The notes: a model not told the origin generated them from the sequence alone. A stretch of 14,128 nt of DNA from Baffinella frigidus (GCA_026770585.1 MU646379.1:398101-412228); one strand, 5' to 3'; numbered from the stretch's first letter, positions 7,942-13,645 are shown. Numbers and translations are program-made.

Positions 7942-8192
7942 GTTTGGTGTTTGGTGTTTGGTATTTGGTGTTTGGTGTTTGGTGTTTGGTGTTTGGTGTT
8001 TGGTGTTTGGTGTTTGGTGTTTCAATCCAGGAACAAGGATTTTTTAAAAAAAAAATGCAAGGAAAATTACCACACACGGGTCGCGTCCCGAAGCATGTGT
8101 GTAGTAATTTTCATGCAGATTTTTAAATGAGAAACACTTGTTACCGGATGAGTTTGGTGTTTGGTGTTTGGTGTTTGGTGTTTGGTGTTTGG
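7942..8192 (+). repeat. TTTGGTG heptamer array, split
   Basis: About twelve TTTGGTG units (7942-8022, one TATTTGG variant) and a further five to six (8153-8192) are separated by a family 5 foldback. The unit keeps the 7 bp period of TTTAGGG with two changed bases, so it may be an offshoot of the telomeric repeat. The preceding 7905-7940 is GTGTGGG-rich. The ORFs here simply translate the repeat. Confidence 0.88.
8023..8152. mobile_element. Foldback family 5, copy 1 (130 bp)
   Basis: The left end CAATCCAGGAACAAG pairs with the right end CTTGTTACCGGATGAG. The inner arms AAGGAAAATTACCACACAC and GTGTGTAGTAATTTTCATG also pair. It lies inside the TTTGGTG array, which resumes immediately after it, so the insertion is clear. 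A second copy starts at 14058. Confidence 0.82.
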
Positions 8193-8225
8193 GGTTGCGG
8201 GGACGCACAGCAGAAGACGAAACAC

Positions 8226-8892
8226 ATGGGAAAGAAGAACCACCCCCCGACACACCCCACACACAGCGTGATCGGCCCGATGTACTTCTCCTCCGAAATC
8301 ACCACCACCGCGCCCATGTTTTCACCTTGGGTTTAGGGTTAAGGGTTAAGGGTTAAGGGTTTAGGTTTAGGGTTTAGGGTTTGGGGTTTGGGGTTTAGGG
8401 TTTAGGGTTTAGGGTTCAGGGTTCAGGGTTTAGGGTTTAGGGTCTAGGGTTTAGGGTTTAGGAAGCCACCACCGTGCCCATGCTCCCACCTGCCATATTT
8501 GAGATTGCTGAATTTATTAAAGATGATTCGCCGTTGTTGCCTAAAGGGGTCGGGGTTTAGGGTTAGGAGTCGCGCCATTGAGCCCTCCCGCGCTTCCCAG
8601 CAGAGTCCGTCGCTTAGCGGGGGGGGTGGGGCGTCATCGCGCCAGGGACGGAACGCGCCAGGGACGAGTATCAGGTGGGATCAACCGGTACAACGCGAAT
8701 AGTGGGTGCACAATCGTCACGGACTTCCACGCAGGCGACTTGTTCGTGTTCAAGGACAATGCCAGTGCAGGGAGCCCTTCACAGTACATGAAATTCGATG
8801 AGGCTTTCATGCGCAACCTGGAGGGGATGAGCTGGCAACGTGACAATGGATACGTGGAGCTCATGCCGATTGTTGTTGGGGTCTTCAACTAA
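8226..8892 (+). CDS. Putative three-exon gene, product unknown (~140 aa)
   Basis: Proposed exons are 8226-8330 (from ATG), 8462-8548 and 8662-8892 (to TAA). Both introns would be GT-AG and phase 0, and all three exons join in one frame. Exon 1 ends EITTTAPMFSPW. Exon 2 begins EATTVPMLPPAIFEIAEFIK, so a short motif is duplicated around the first intron. Exon 3 is the strongest part: CTIVTDFHAGDLFVFKD, then YMKFDEAFMRNLEGM and ELMPIVVGVFN, with codon use rich in C or G at third positions. The protein is small and soluble-looking, with no signal peptide or membrane segment. I do not recognise the family. The ATG is the first in frame after the heptamer array, so exons further upstream may be missing. 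The second donor could instead be at 8555, adding two codons. Exon 3 is likely real; the upstream joins are inference. Confidence 0.42.
8302..8491 (+). repeat. 26 bp direct repeat bracketing a TTTAGGG array
   Basis: CCACCACCGCGCCCATG with its CACCT tail (8302-8327) recurs as CCACCACCGTGCCCATG with CACCT (8466-8491), 22 of 26 identical. This resembles a target duplication made when the telomere-type repeat was inserted. The duplication falls in the proposed coding exons on both sides. Confidence 0.75.
8331..8461 (+). repeat. TTTAGGG array, proposed GT-AG intron 1
   Basis: About 18 heptamers of TTTAGGG, TTAAGGG, TTTGGGG and TTCAGGG. The first bases after the upstream exon are GTTTAG and the last before the downstream exon are TTTAG, so the array itself would supply both splice sites. 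Length is 131 nt. Removal leaves the reading frame open. No branch site can be named with confidence. Confidence 0.6.
8549..8661 (+). other. Proposed intron 2
   Basis: GT at 8549 (or 8555) to AG at 8660-8661, phase 0. The 5' part again contains GTTTAGGGTTAGG. The 3' part holds two copies of CGCGCCAGGGACG (8638 and 8654, 16 bp apart), so a competing AG occurs at 8645, but that one is out of frame. Confidence 0.35.
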
Positions 8893-9484
8893 ATAATATA
8901 GAAAAGCCATGCTTCCGCTTCATGCATCACGGGGGTAGTGGGGGGTATGCGCACTCTCTGGTTCGGGACGGTTTCATGCGCCTCGCGCCTCGCGTGGGGT
9001 TGAGGGGCCACGAGGACTCGCGAGGTCCACATCATGGGCATGGCGTGGTTACGTAGCTGTTGAGGGTTCAGGATTCGTAGGGTTTAGGGTAGTCACCGGA
9101 GACCGTGACCTCCTCGTTCATCGCGTTGCTGCACTGGGGGGTCTCCGTCATCTGAGTCTCCATCTGGCAAGGCGCAACGCGTCAGAACACAGCACCGTCG
9201 AGACGCCCCGCGAACTCCGGGATGAAGCAATCACCCCACCGTGACCGATCCACAAACTAAATCGCAATGAAAGGCACTCTAACACGGCTCGCCCTGCGCC
9301 CCTCTGTGCGCGCTTTGGTGCGCGCCGGGGGGGAGACCACCACAGTGTGCTGGATTTGGCAGCTGAGTGCGCATTGTGGCGGGGGGCAGCGCCGGGGGCG
9401 GGAAGGCACCTTCGAGGATCCGTCAGCAAGAGGCGTCAGCAAAAGATAGGAACCGGACGTGACAAGGGAGCACGGGCATTATTG
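8893..9484. other. GC-rich intergenic region, no confident gene
   Basis: Overlapping open frames occur on both strands between 9148 and 9449, as expected in GC-rich DNA. One plus-strand frame starts with ATG at 9267 (60 codons, basic, no recognisable domain). A single TAGGGTTTAGGG remnant is at 9078-9089. It may contain the 5' regulatory region of the next gene. Confidence 0.4.
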
Positions 9485-9514
9485 TTCTAGAATGGTCTCG
9501 ACTGTTCTAGAGGG
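9485..9514 (+). promoter_or_regulatory. Heat-shock-element-like array (six 5-bp units)
   Basis: Starting at 9485, units every 5 bp read TTC, GAA, GTC, GAC, TTC, GAG. This is the alternating TTC/GAA phase of a heat shock factor site, three units being perfect and three having one mismatch. It lies about 270 bp upstream of the ATG at 9782, a sensible promoter distance. Factor binding is inferred from the consensus only. Confidence 0.45.
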
Positions 9515-9781
9515 TCATACGTTCTATCTTAACTGAACGAATGGTCAAAAGCGCGCATCTCTTGTCTGCGCTCAACCGGAACCACCCCACCCAGCGCACA
9601 CCGCACCCAACACCATCATCGAGCCGATCATGATCCCCGTATGCTGCTTCACTGGCTTTCTGGTGCATCCTCTGCCTGTACTTCCCCTCCCCTCAGCGTT
9701 CACCATCCCACCCCCGAAAATTGAATGGTCACTGGTCAAGCGAGGTCACCATCCGAACAAAAACCATCCAGCAAAGAGCCA

Positions 9782-10246
9782 ATGGCGAAGGGCGCACTCT
9801 TCTATGTCCTCGTCCTGAGCCTGCTCGCCTGCTCTCTCACCGCACAGGTTGATGAGCGTTGCGAGGATCTCGCCGTGCACCGGGGCGACGTGAAGGCGTT
9901 GCGCACGCATGTCCTAGGACAGGCTGGCTACAACATCAACGGCATCGGCGAAGATGGCTGGGCAGCGCTCATGGTCGCTGCCCTCGACGCTGGCGTGGTC
10001 CGTTTTCTCGCGGACGATTCCTTGCGGGAGGACTTTGGCACGGCCCTGGATCTCGCCGAGATCCTGCTCGAGGAGGGCGCAGACGCCTTCTTGGGTCTCG
10101 CTGGACATTTTCACTTTGCATTGGACCTCGCTGGCCATTTTCAATGCCACCTTCTTCATGCGATGGCGGGCAACGGCCGCTCTCCGGTGCAAAAACACTG
10201 GAGGCAAAAGTACCCCCGCAGGGGGGCTCAGTACGTGGTCATGTGA
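9782..10246 (+). CDS. Small secreted ankyrin-repeat-like protein (154 aa)
   Basis: The ATG at 9782 is chosen over the in-frame ATG at 9725 because it begins a clean signal peptide: MAKG, then the hydrophobic run ALFYVLVLSLLACSLTA, with likely cleavage before QVDER. Residues ~26-105 look like ankyrin repeats: a helix with RGDVKALRTHVL, then NINGIGEDGWAALMVAALDAG (the usual DGWTALMxAA turn), then LAEILLEEGADAF. The tail is unusual. LAGHFHFALD is followed by a partial copy (LAGHFQ) encoded by a 30 bp-period duplication (10096-10113 and 10126-10143), and the protein ends in a basic segment. An unrecognised intron or a frameshift near 10095 could have replaced a longer ankyrin domain. A signal peptide suggests export or the endomembrane system, so a binding role outside the cytosol is possible; this is inference. 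An AATAAA follows the stop directly. Confidence 0.6.
   Translation: MAKGALFYVLVLSLLACSLTAQVDERCEDLAVHRGDVKALRTHVLGQAGYNINGIGEDGWAALMVAALDAGVVRFLADDSLREDFGTALDLAEILLEEGADAFLGLAGHFHFALDLAGHFQCHLLHAMAGNGRSPVQKHWRQKYPRRGAQYVVM
10096..10143 (+). repeat. 30 bp-period tandem duplication inside the ORF
   Basis: CTCGCTGGACATTTTCA recurs as CTCGCTGGCCATTTTCA 30 bp later. It keeps the frame and adds ten residues to the C-terminal part of the ankyrin-like protein. Confidence 0.75.
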
Positions 10247-10248
10247 GC

Positions 10249-10254
10249 AATAAA
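10249..10254 (+). promoter_or_regulatory. AATAAA, possible polyadenylation signal
   Basis: Lies 2 nt after the TGA of the ankyrin-like ORF. Such a short 3' UTR is unusual, so the match may be fortuitous. Confidence 0.3.
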
Positions 10255-10560
10255 ACCTCCTGGAGGAAATGGGGAACAGGGCACCGTGTCTTGCCACTGG
10301 TCTTCGCTTCCACGGCCGAGAGCGACCACCACTACTGAAAAGCCCCAGGGGAAGTGTCAAAAAGTTCGCGACACTCTGGTGTCGCATACTTTTGAGCCAT
10401 TTTCTCCTCAAAAGGCAATTTTCACCCCCAAGGACGTGACCAAAATTCGTCAAAAGGTAACCTACAAGTAATTTTAGTGTCGTGTCCAAGAATTTTGAGA
10501 CTTCCTCTGTGGCTTTGCAGTAGCACCACGGTAGGAACGCGATGCTGCCGTCAAGTGGTA
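10255..10560. other. Unassigned spacer
   Basis: No gene is supported. A long minus-strand frame (9914-10489) crosses it, but it is the shadow of the ankyrin-like ORF and has no domain of its own. Two CCTCAAAAGG/GTCAAAAGG-like motifs occur at 10406 and 10449. Confidence 0.4.
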
Positions 10561-10608
10561 TCTCTCAGTATGTTGGGAGCTCGAAGAAGCCAAAGGACCC
10601 AAAGGCCC
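10561..10608 (-). repeat. Dispersed repeat O, partial copy 5
   Basis: CAGTATGTTGGGAGCTCGAA, then CCAAAGGACCCAAAGGCC. The GCTCGAAGAA variant is shared with the copy at 3657. An AATAAA at about 10661 lies 50 bp downstream. Confidence 0.5.
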
Positions 10609-10724
10609 CCCTCCAAAACGCAAGGGGGTGTTAGAACGTGGCCAGGCTGGTCTTGTAATCAATAAAATTTCTTTGAACGACAATGAGTGAGACCCCGCTT
10701 GGGTCGAGAGGCGTCAGTCAACTA

Positions 10725-10790
10725 GAGGCTCGCGACCTGGCCCATGGCCGAGGCTCGCTACCTGTCTGACCGAGGCTCACAATGAGGGCC
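10725..10790 (+). repeat. GAGGCTCG repeat motif (two to three units)
   Basis: GAGGCTCGCGACCTG, then GAGGCTCGCTACCTG, then CTGTCTGACCGAGGCTCACA. The same motif forms a clean 22 bp tandem array at 12862, and a single copy lies at 316. Confidence 0.6.
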
Positions 10791-10943
10791 GGAAGCATCT
10801 CAATCACGCTCTCCACCCTTGCCCTGTCAGCTCTGTTACATGTATCCGGGGTAAGAACTTTTACTATTGTATGTAACTCGCACGGATGAAGGAAACGGAA
10901 CAGCAAGGATGTGTGCTCGCAGACTCTGCTATATCTCCTTATA

Positions 10944-11044
10944 TCCCTTAAGTGCCCAGTAGGCTCATACGCCCTACTGTAGGGCCCTAGGATCTGCCTA
11001 GGACCTCTTGGCCGTCAAATTTGCCTACCTGGCCACTTAAGGGA
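10944..11044. mobile_element. Foldback family 2 (101 bp)
   Basis: TCCCTTAAGTG and GGCCACTTAAGGGA ends, flanked by TA (10942-10943, 11045-11046). The core is CCTACTGTAGGGCCCTAGG, in the same orientation as the copy at 6160. Confidence 0.88.
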
Positions 11045-11178
11045 TAGTGGACGTGACTAGTGTAAAGTCACTCCTGTCATCCTACATGGGGTAGAATTAC
11101 CAGAACCTGTGCGTTCCTGCGCTGGAGGAGAACGCTGACCGGCCACTCATGTCTTTCTCCCCCACATACATGTACAGC

Positions 11179-11333
11179 CCCGAAACAGCCCACATGCCGA
11201 ATGTTTACATATCCCTTAAGTGGCCATGCCGTCAAATTTGACCACCAAGAGGTCCTAGGCAGGTCCTAGGGCCCTACGGTAGGGCGAAAGAGCCTACTGG
11301 CCACTTAAGGGATGCACGTCGCGACCCTTGTGG
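11179..11333 (-). pseudogene. C-terminal repeat unit P, copy interrupted by a foldback
   Basis: CCCGAAACAGCCCACATG and ATGTTTACAT (11179-11210) continue after the family 2 element as CGTCGCGACCCTTGTGG (11315-11333). Uninterrupted counterparts exist at 12001-12054 and 11718-11764. On the minus strand this unit encodes HKGRD; here the insertion replaces the usual LFM-stop with codons from the foldback. Confidence 0.55.
11212..11312. mobile_element. Foldback family 2 (101 bp), inverted copy
   Basis: The same ends, with the core reversed relative to the other copies (CCAAGAGGTCCTAGGCAGG, then CCTACGGTAGGGC). TA is at the left (11210-11211) and TG at the right. Comparison with the empty counterpart at 12030 fixes the insertion point. 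Confidence 0.88.
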
Positions 11334-11356
11334 CTCGCGCGATTGCGCTGGGCTGG

Positions 11357-11467
11357 ATTCCGCTCTGTAACACTGACGACTGTGTGACTTTATGAGTGTC
11401 CAATAAACTTCTCGCATGTCTACATAAAAAGGTCGTGTCCCTTCCCTCGTAGGGCGCCTTCCACCAG
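11357..11467 (+). repeat. 111 bp direct repeat, copy 1 (partner 13448-13558)
   Basis: Only two mismatches over 111 bp with the copy 2,091 bp downstream, while the flanks diverge abruptly. It contains CCAATAAACTT on the plus strand and, on the minus strand, a C-terminal coding piece ending KGHDLFM-stop. This is the most recent duplication visible in the window apart from element copies. Confidence 0.88.
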
Positions 11468-11602
11468 CCCTGCAAAGCGGACTAAATCGACGATTGTTTG
11501 GAGCCATTTCCTCGGGTGGCACATTCGTTTTCGAAGGTGCCGCCCGAGGAATTGGCGGATGCTCCAGCCTCGATTTGGTCCACCTCGGAGGGCTGGTGGT
11601 TC
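11420..11602 (-). pseudogene. Minus-strand coding fragment, KGHDLFM C-terminus (copy alpha)
   Basis: Open for 60 codons down to TAG at 11422-11420, bounded upstream by TGA (11605-11603). The only internal ATG is at 11524. The C-terminus reads TIVDLVRFAGLVEGALRGKG, then HDLFM, and resembles copy beta at 13511. The TTTGCAG just upstream of the shared part (about 11468-11474 on this strand) would serve as a 3' splice site, so the shared 111 bp may be a terminal exon plus 3' UTR. The frame also crosses a perfect-looking 20 bp hairpin (11508-11551). The family is not recognised; this is probably a decayed gene copy. Confidence 0.35.
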
Positions 11603-11793
11603 TCAGCGACCATCTCGAGCAGGCCGTGTCCCTTATCACAGGCCTTTGCCACGACCATCTCGTCGTGCCAGTGTTCACAAGAAGAGGTCGCGTCCCTTGT
11701 CACGGGGCCTTGACCTACCCGAAATAGCCGAAATATCTTCATAAAGAGGGCGCGACCCTTGTGGTGTCCCTGCTCTGGTGATGTATTCCACAC
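11482..11793 (-). pseudogene. Overlapping minus-strand frame with HKGRALFM and LLEMVAEN motifs
   Basis: A 103-codon frame from ATG at 11793. It contains HHKGRALFMK, where the usual stop is replaced by AAG, then ACDKGHGLLEMVAEN and EAGASANSSGG. LLEMVAE recurs at 12070-12090 in copy gamma, and KGH/KGR blocks recur five or more times over 11315-13540. EAGASAN is reminiscent of an ankyrin turn, but this is only suggestive. I read the stretch as a degenerate array of short coding repeats with frame changes, not as one intact gene. Confidence 0.3.
11508..11551. repeat. Hairpin, 20 bp arms, TTTT loop
   Basis: TTCCTCGGGTGGCACATTCG pairs with CGAAGGTGCCGCCCGAGGAA apart from about two mismatches. It is compact and GC-rich, so it would be stable as RNA. 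It may be a tiny foldback insertion in the coding remnant. Confidence 0.7.
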
Positions 11794-11819
11794 GAGGGGG
11801 TCTCCTCTCGAGGCAGATC

Positions 11820-11993
11820 TAGTCGTAAAACCCCTGGAAAGTTCGGTAGTTTCTCCTACGGCATTGCCTAGGACCTCCTACCGTAGGCCAAAATCCTAGG
11901 ACATTCTGGTCCTAGGAGCTCTACGGCCTACGGTAGGTAGGTCCTACCTAAATCCGTAGGGAAACTACCAAACTTTCCAGGGGTTTCCCTATG
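11820..11993 (+). mobile_element. Foldback family 3, copy 1 (174 bp)
   Basis: Terminal repeats AAACCCCTGGAAAGTT with GGTAGTTTC, and the complement ending CCAGGGGTTT. Outside them are short asymmetric tips (TAGTCGTA and CCCTATG) that are also present in copy 2, so they belong to the element. AGATC flanks both sides (11815-11819, 11994-11998) as a 5 bp target duplication. The core has GGCATTGCCTAGGACCTCC and CTACCGTAGGCC. Confidence 0.82.
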
Positions 11994-12000
11994 AGATCCT

Positions 12001-12054
12001 CCCGAAATAGCCCACAATGCTGATGTCTACATGAAGAGGTCGCGACCCTTGTGG
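12001..12054 (-). repeat. Repeat unit P, uninterrupted copy
   Basis: CCCGAAATAGCCCACAATGC, then TGTCTACATGAAGAGGTCGC and GACCCTTGTGG. It is the empty-site counterpart of the copy split by the foldback at 11212. On the minus strand it holds the end of copy gamma and its stop codon. Confidence 0.7.
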
Positions 12055-12203
12055 GGGGCCTTCTCAGCGACCATCTCGAGAAGGCGGGGTCGCATCGCTG
12101 AGTCGGGCAGCAGGCCCGCCACCTGCTCGAGACCAACACCTTTCAGTGTGCTGTGCCAAACTAACACCACCTTCTCTATCCCGTAAGTGGCCAGTAGGCT
12201 CAT
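12027..12203 (-). pseudogene. Minus-strand coding fragment, HKGRDLFM C-terminus (copy gamma)
   Basis: Open from ATG at 12203 (inside the family 2 foldback) to TAG at 12029-12027, 58 codons. The part outside the foldback, from 12178 downwards, looks most coding-like. It is Leu/Val-rich (EKVVLVWHSTLKGVGLEQV, AGLLPDSAM, RLLEMVAEKAPHKGRDLFM) with C/G-biased third positions. The foldback at 12179-12279 sits at its 5' edge. On the far side, a GCGGTGGTGCTGGTGCAGCA segment resembles the start of this fragment, hinting at a tandem repeat. The product is unknown; this is probably the last exon of a gene cut by the insertion. Confidence 0.35.
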
Positions 12204-12279
12204 ACGCCCTACGGTAGGGCCCTAGGACCTGACTAGGACCTCTTGGCCCTCAAAGTTGACGGCATGGGCACTTGAGGGA
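12179..12279. mobile_element. Foldback family 2 (101 bp)
   Basis: TCCCGTAAGTGGCCAG and GCACTTGAGGGA ends, slightly diverged, flanked by TA (12177-12178, 12280-12281). The core is CCTACGGTAGGGCCCTAGG. Confidence 0.86.
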
Positions 12280-12392
12280 TATGCGTGTGCTGCACCAGCA
12301 CCACCGCCTTACGTGTTACCCTCACGCCCGCCATACCTCCCCCCCACACACACGGAGGCACGGGATTAGCAGGGACGGCGAGAGAGGTTGTA

Positions 12393-12604
12393 CAGGGGTA
12401 CCTCGCTCATAAGAAACAGCCCCCCCCCTAGCGGCTATACGTCTCGAGATAGTGAATTCACTGAGAAATCAGTGGATTCGTACTAGATTACGGCCTGGTC
12501 AAACGACCCAGACGTATAGCCACTAGGACCACCGTATGGCCCTATGCATAGGCCTACTGTAGGCTCCTAGGGGGAGGCACTTTCTTATGAGCGAGGTACC
12601 CCTG
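12393..12604. mobile_element. Foldback family 1, 212 bp, with a nested insertion
   Basis: Terminal repeats CAGGGGTACCTCGCTCATAA and complement, flanked by TA (12391-12392, 12605-12606). The core is interrupted at CCTAGGACC by a second foldback (12431-12522), which accounts for the extra length over the usual ~120 bp. Confidence 0.88.
12431..12522. mobile_element. Foldback nested inside a family 1 element (~92 bp)
   Basis: GGCTATACGTCT (12433-12444) and AGACGTATAGCC (12510-12521) are exact inverted repeats. CTA(G) flanks both sides (12428 and 12523). A second hairpin, GAATTCACTG with CAGTGGATTC, lies in the left half of the interior. No relative is seen elsewhere in the window. Confidence 0.8.
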
Positions 12605-12665
12605 TAGGGCACGCGACGCGATTCATGTTCCGAACACGCCGGATTGGCGCCCCCTTCTACTCAAA

Positions 12666-12719
12666 AAGTTGACGGTGTGTATGGGGGTTGACTCCTGCAG
12701 AATCTTCCCGCTAGCAGTG
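12666..12719. mobile_element. Right-half fragment of foldback family 7
   Basis: AAGTTGACGG, then GGGGGTTGACTCCTGCAGAATC and GCAGTG match the right half of the copies at 6456 and 7066. No left half is found. Confidence 0.5.
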
Positions 12720-12734
12720 CAATGTTGATTAATG

Positions 12735-12779
12735 GGGGAGAGAGAGAGAGAGAGAGAGATAAAGAGAAGGTGCGACAGA

Positions 12780-12820
<41 letters not shown>
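12735..12820 (+). repeat. GA-rich polypurine microsatellite
   Basis: (GA)n interrupted by TAAAGAGAAGGTGCGACAG. It has the same repeat class as the CT tract at 2790, on the opposite strand, but is much shorter. Confidence 0.93.
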
Positions 12821-12821
<1 letters not shown>

Positions 12822-12861
12822 GGATGTGTGTAAGAGAGAAAGTGCGAGTGAGACCCGGACA

Positions 12862-12933
12862 GGCTCGTCACCTGTCCGACCGAGGCTCGTCACCTGTCCG
12901 ACCGAGGCTCGTCACCTGTCCGACCGAGGCTCA
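12862..12933 (+). repeat. 22 bp tandem repeat, three units
   Basis: GGCTCGTCACCTGTCCGACC plus GA, three identical units starting at 12862, 12884 and 12906, then GGCTCACAG. Single diverged units occur at 316 and 10763. There are no unique spacers, so it is not a CRISPR-type array. Confidence 0.9.
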
Positions 12934-13011
12934 CAGCGAGACAGAGGGGAGGTGGGGAGCAGACCGCAGGAAGAAGCTCCTCGGCGCGAAGGGTGTCGAG
13001 AGTGAAGATCA

Positions 13012-13380
13012 GATCATCCACGTACTCCTCCAGCGATATCTACCGAGCGATGAGCAGAAAAGTTAGCCCCGCCGCAACAACGCAAACTGGTGAAAGTTGG
13101 GACGTTTTTGTACCGCAAGACCGTCAATTTTTTTACCAATTAGATGAGATCATCAACGTACCCCTCCAGCGATATCTAACCGGATTTCGGGGTTAGCGAA
13201 AATCAGATCTCATGCGCAAACACTTGTAATTCATAAACTGGATTCAATGAAATTTACTACACACAACGATCTTTACTAGTAATGTTGAAGCAAACGTGTA
13301 GTAATTTTGATTGAACTCCAGTTGATAAATTTGAAGTGTTTCCGTGTGAGATCGTCCACGTGTTCCTCCAGCGATATCTA
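13012..13380 (+). repeat. 31 bp repeat, three spaced copies
   Basis: GATC-TCCACGTACTCCTCC-AGCGATATCTA at 13012-13042, with diverged copies at 13148-13178 and 13350-13380. One plus-strand frame reads IIHVLLQRYL, IINVPLQRYL and IVHVFLQRYL respectively, so the peptide is similar in all three. The third copy begins inside the last bases of the family 6 foldback. Confidence 0.7.
13206..13353. mobile_element. Foldback family 6, copy 2 (148 bp)
   Basis: GATCTCATGCGCAAACACTT with ATAAACTGGATTCAAT on the left and complementary TTGATTGAACTCCAGTT with GTGTGAGATC on the right. The centre has TTTACTACAC and GTGTAGTAATTTT arms. It has the same organisation as the copy at 6791. Confidence 0.85.
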
Positions 13381-13447
13381 CCCCCCCCCCCCACCAGCAA
13401 CCCCACGCATCATCGCGCCACTCATCGAGTCACGCGTGTATGGCCAT

Positions 13448-13558
13448 ATTCCGCCCTGTAACACTGACGAATGTGTGACTTTATGAGTGTCCAATAAACT
13501 TCTCGCATGTCTACATAAAAAGGTCGTGTCCCTTCCCTCGTAGGGCGCCTTCCACCAG
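13448..13558 (+). repeat. 111 bp direct repeat, copy 2
   Basis: Partner of 11357-11467. The two differences are CTCT/CCCT near the start and GAC/GAA at about position 24. Both copies keep the AATAAA and the minus-strand KGHDLFM-stop. Confidence 0.88.
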
Positions 13559-13645
13559 GAAGTCGAGATACGTGATCATCCGGATGATCACGGACTGACT
13601 GGAACAACGAAACGAACCGTCGCGTTCTGGAATTCCGACTTTCAT
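13511..13645 (-). pseudogene. Minus-strand coding fragment, KGHDLFM C-terminus (copy beta)
   Basis: Read from ATG at 13645 (inside the tip of the family 3 foldback) to TAG at 13513-13511, 44 codons. Key segments are VGIPERDGSFRC, then IIRMITYLDFLVEGALR and KGHDLFM. It matches copy alpha from LVEGALR onward. If the two foldbacks upstream (13643-13816 and 13874-14028) are treated as insertions, each leaving one target-site copy, the same frame stays open back to the family 5 element at 14058, about 70 codons in total. That is consistent with an interrupted gene, but at this length chance is not excluded. Confidence 0.35.

Noticed and set aside
7847-8264. ORFs with repeated LVFGVWC or KHQTPNT motifs
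   Set aside because: They simply translate the TTTGGTG heptamer; three 7 bp units make a 7-residue period.
9914-10489. 191-codon minus-strand ORF
   Set aside because: It is antisense to the ankyrin-like ORF in GC-rich DNA, with no domain. The plus strand has the signal peptide and ankyrin pattern.
12179-12279. Family 2 elements as introners using GTGGCC and GGGATAG as splice sites
   Set aside because: GT and AG can be found near both ends, but no pair of open exons was shown to join in frame across any copy.
12862-12933. CRISPR-like short tandem repeats
   Set aside because: Three units are directly adjacent with no spacers, in a eukaryotic context.
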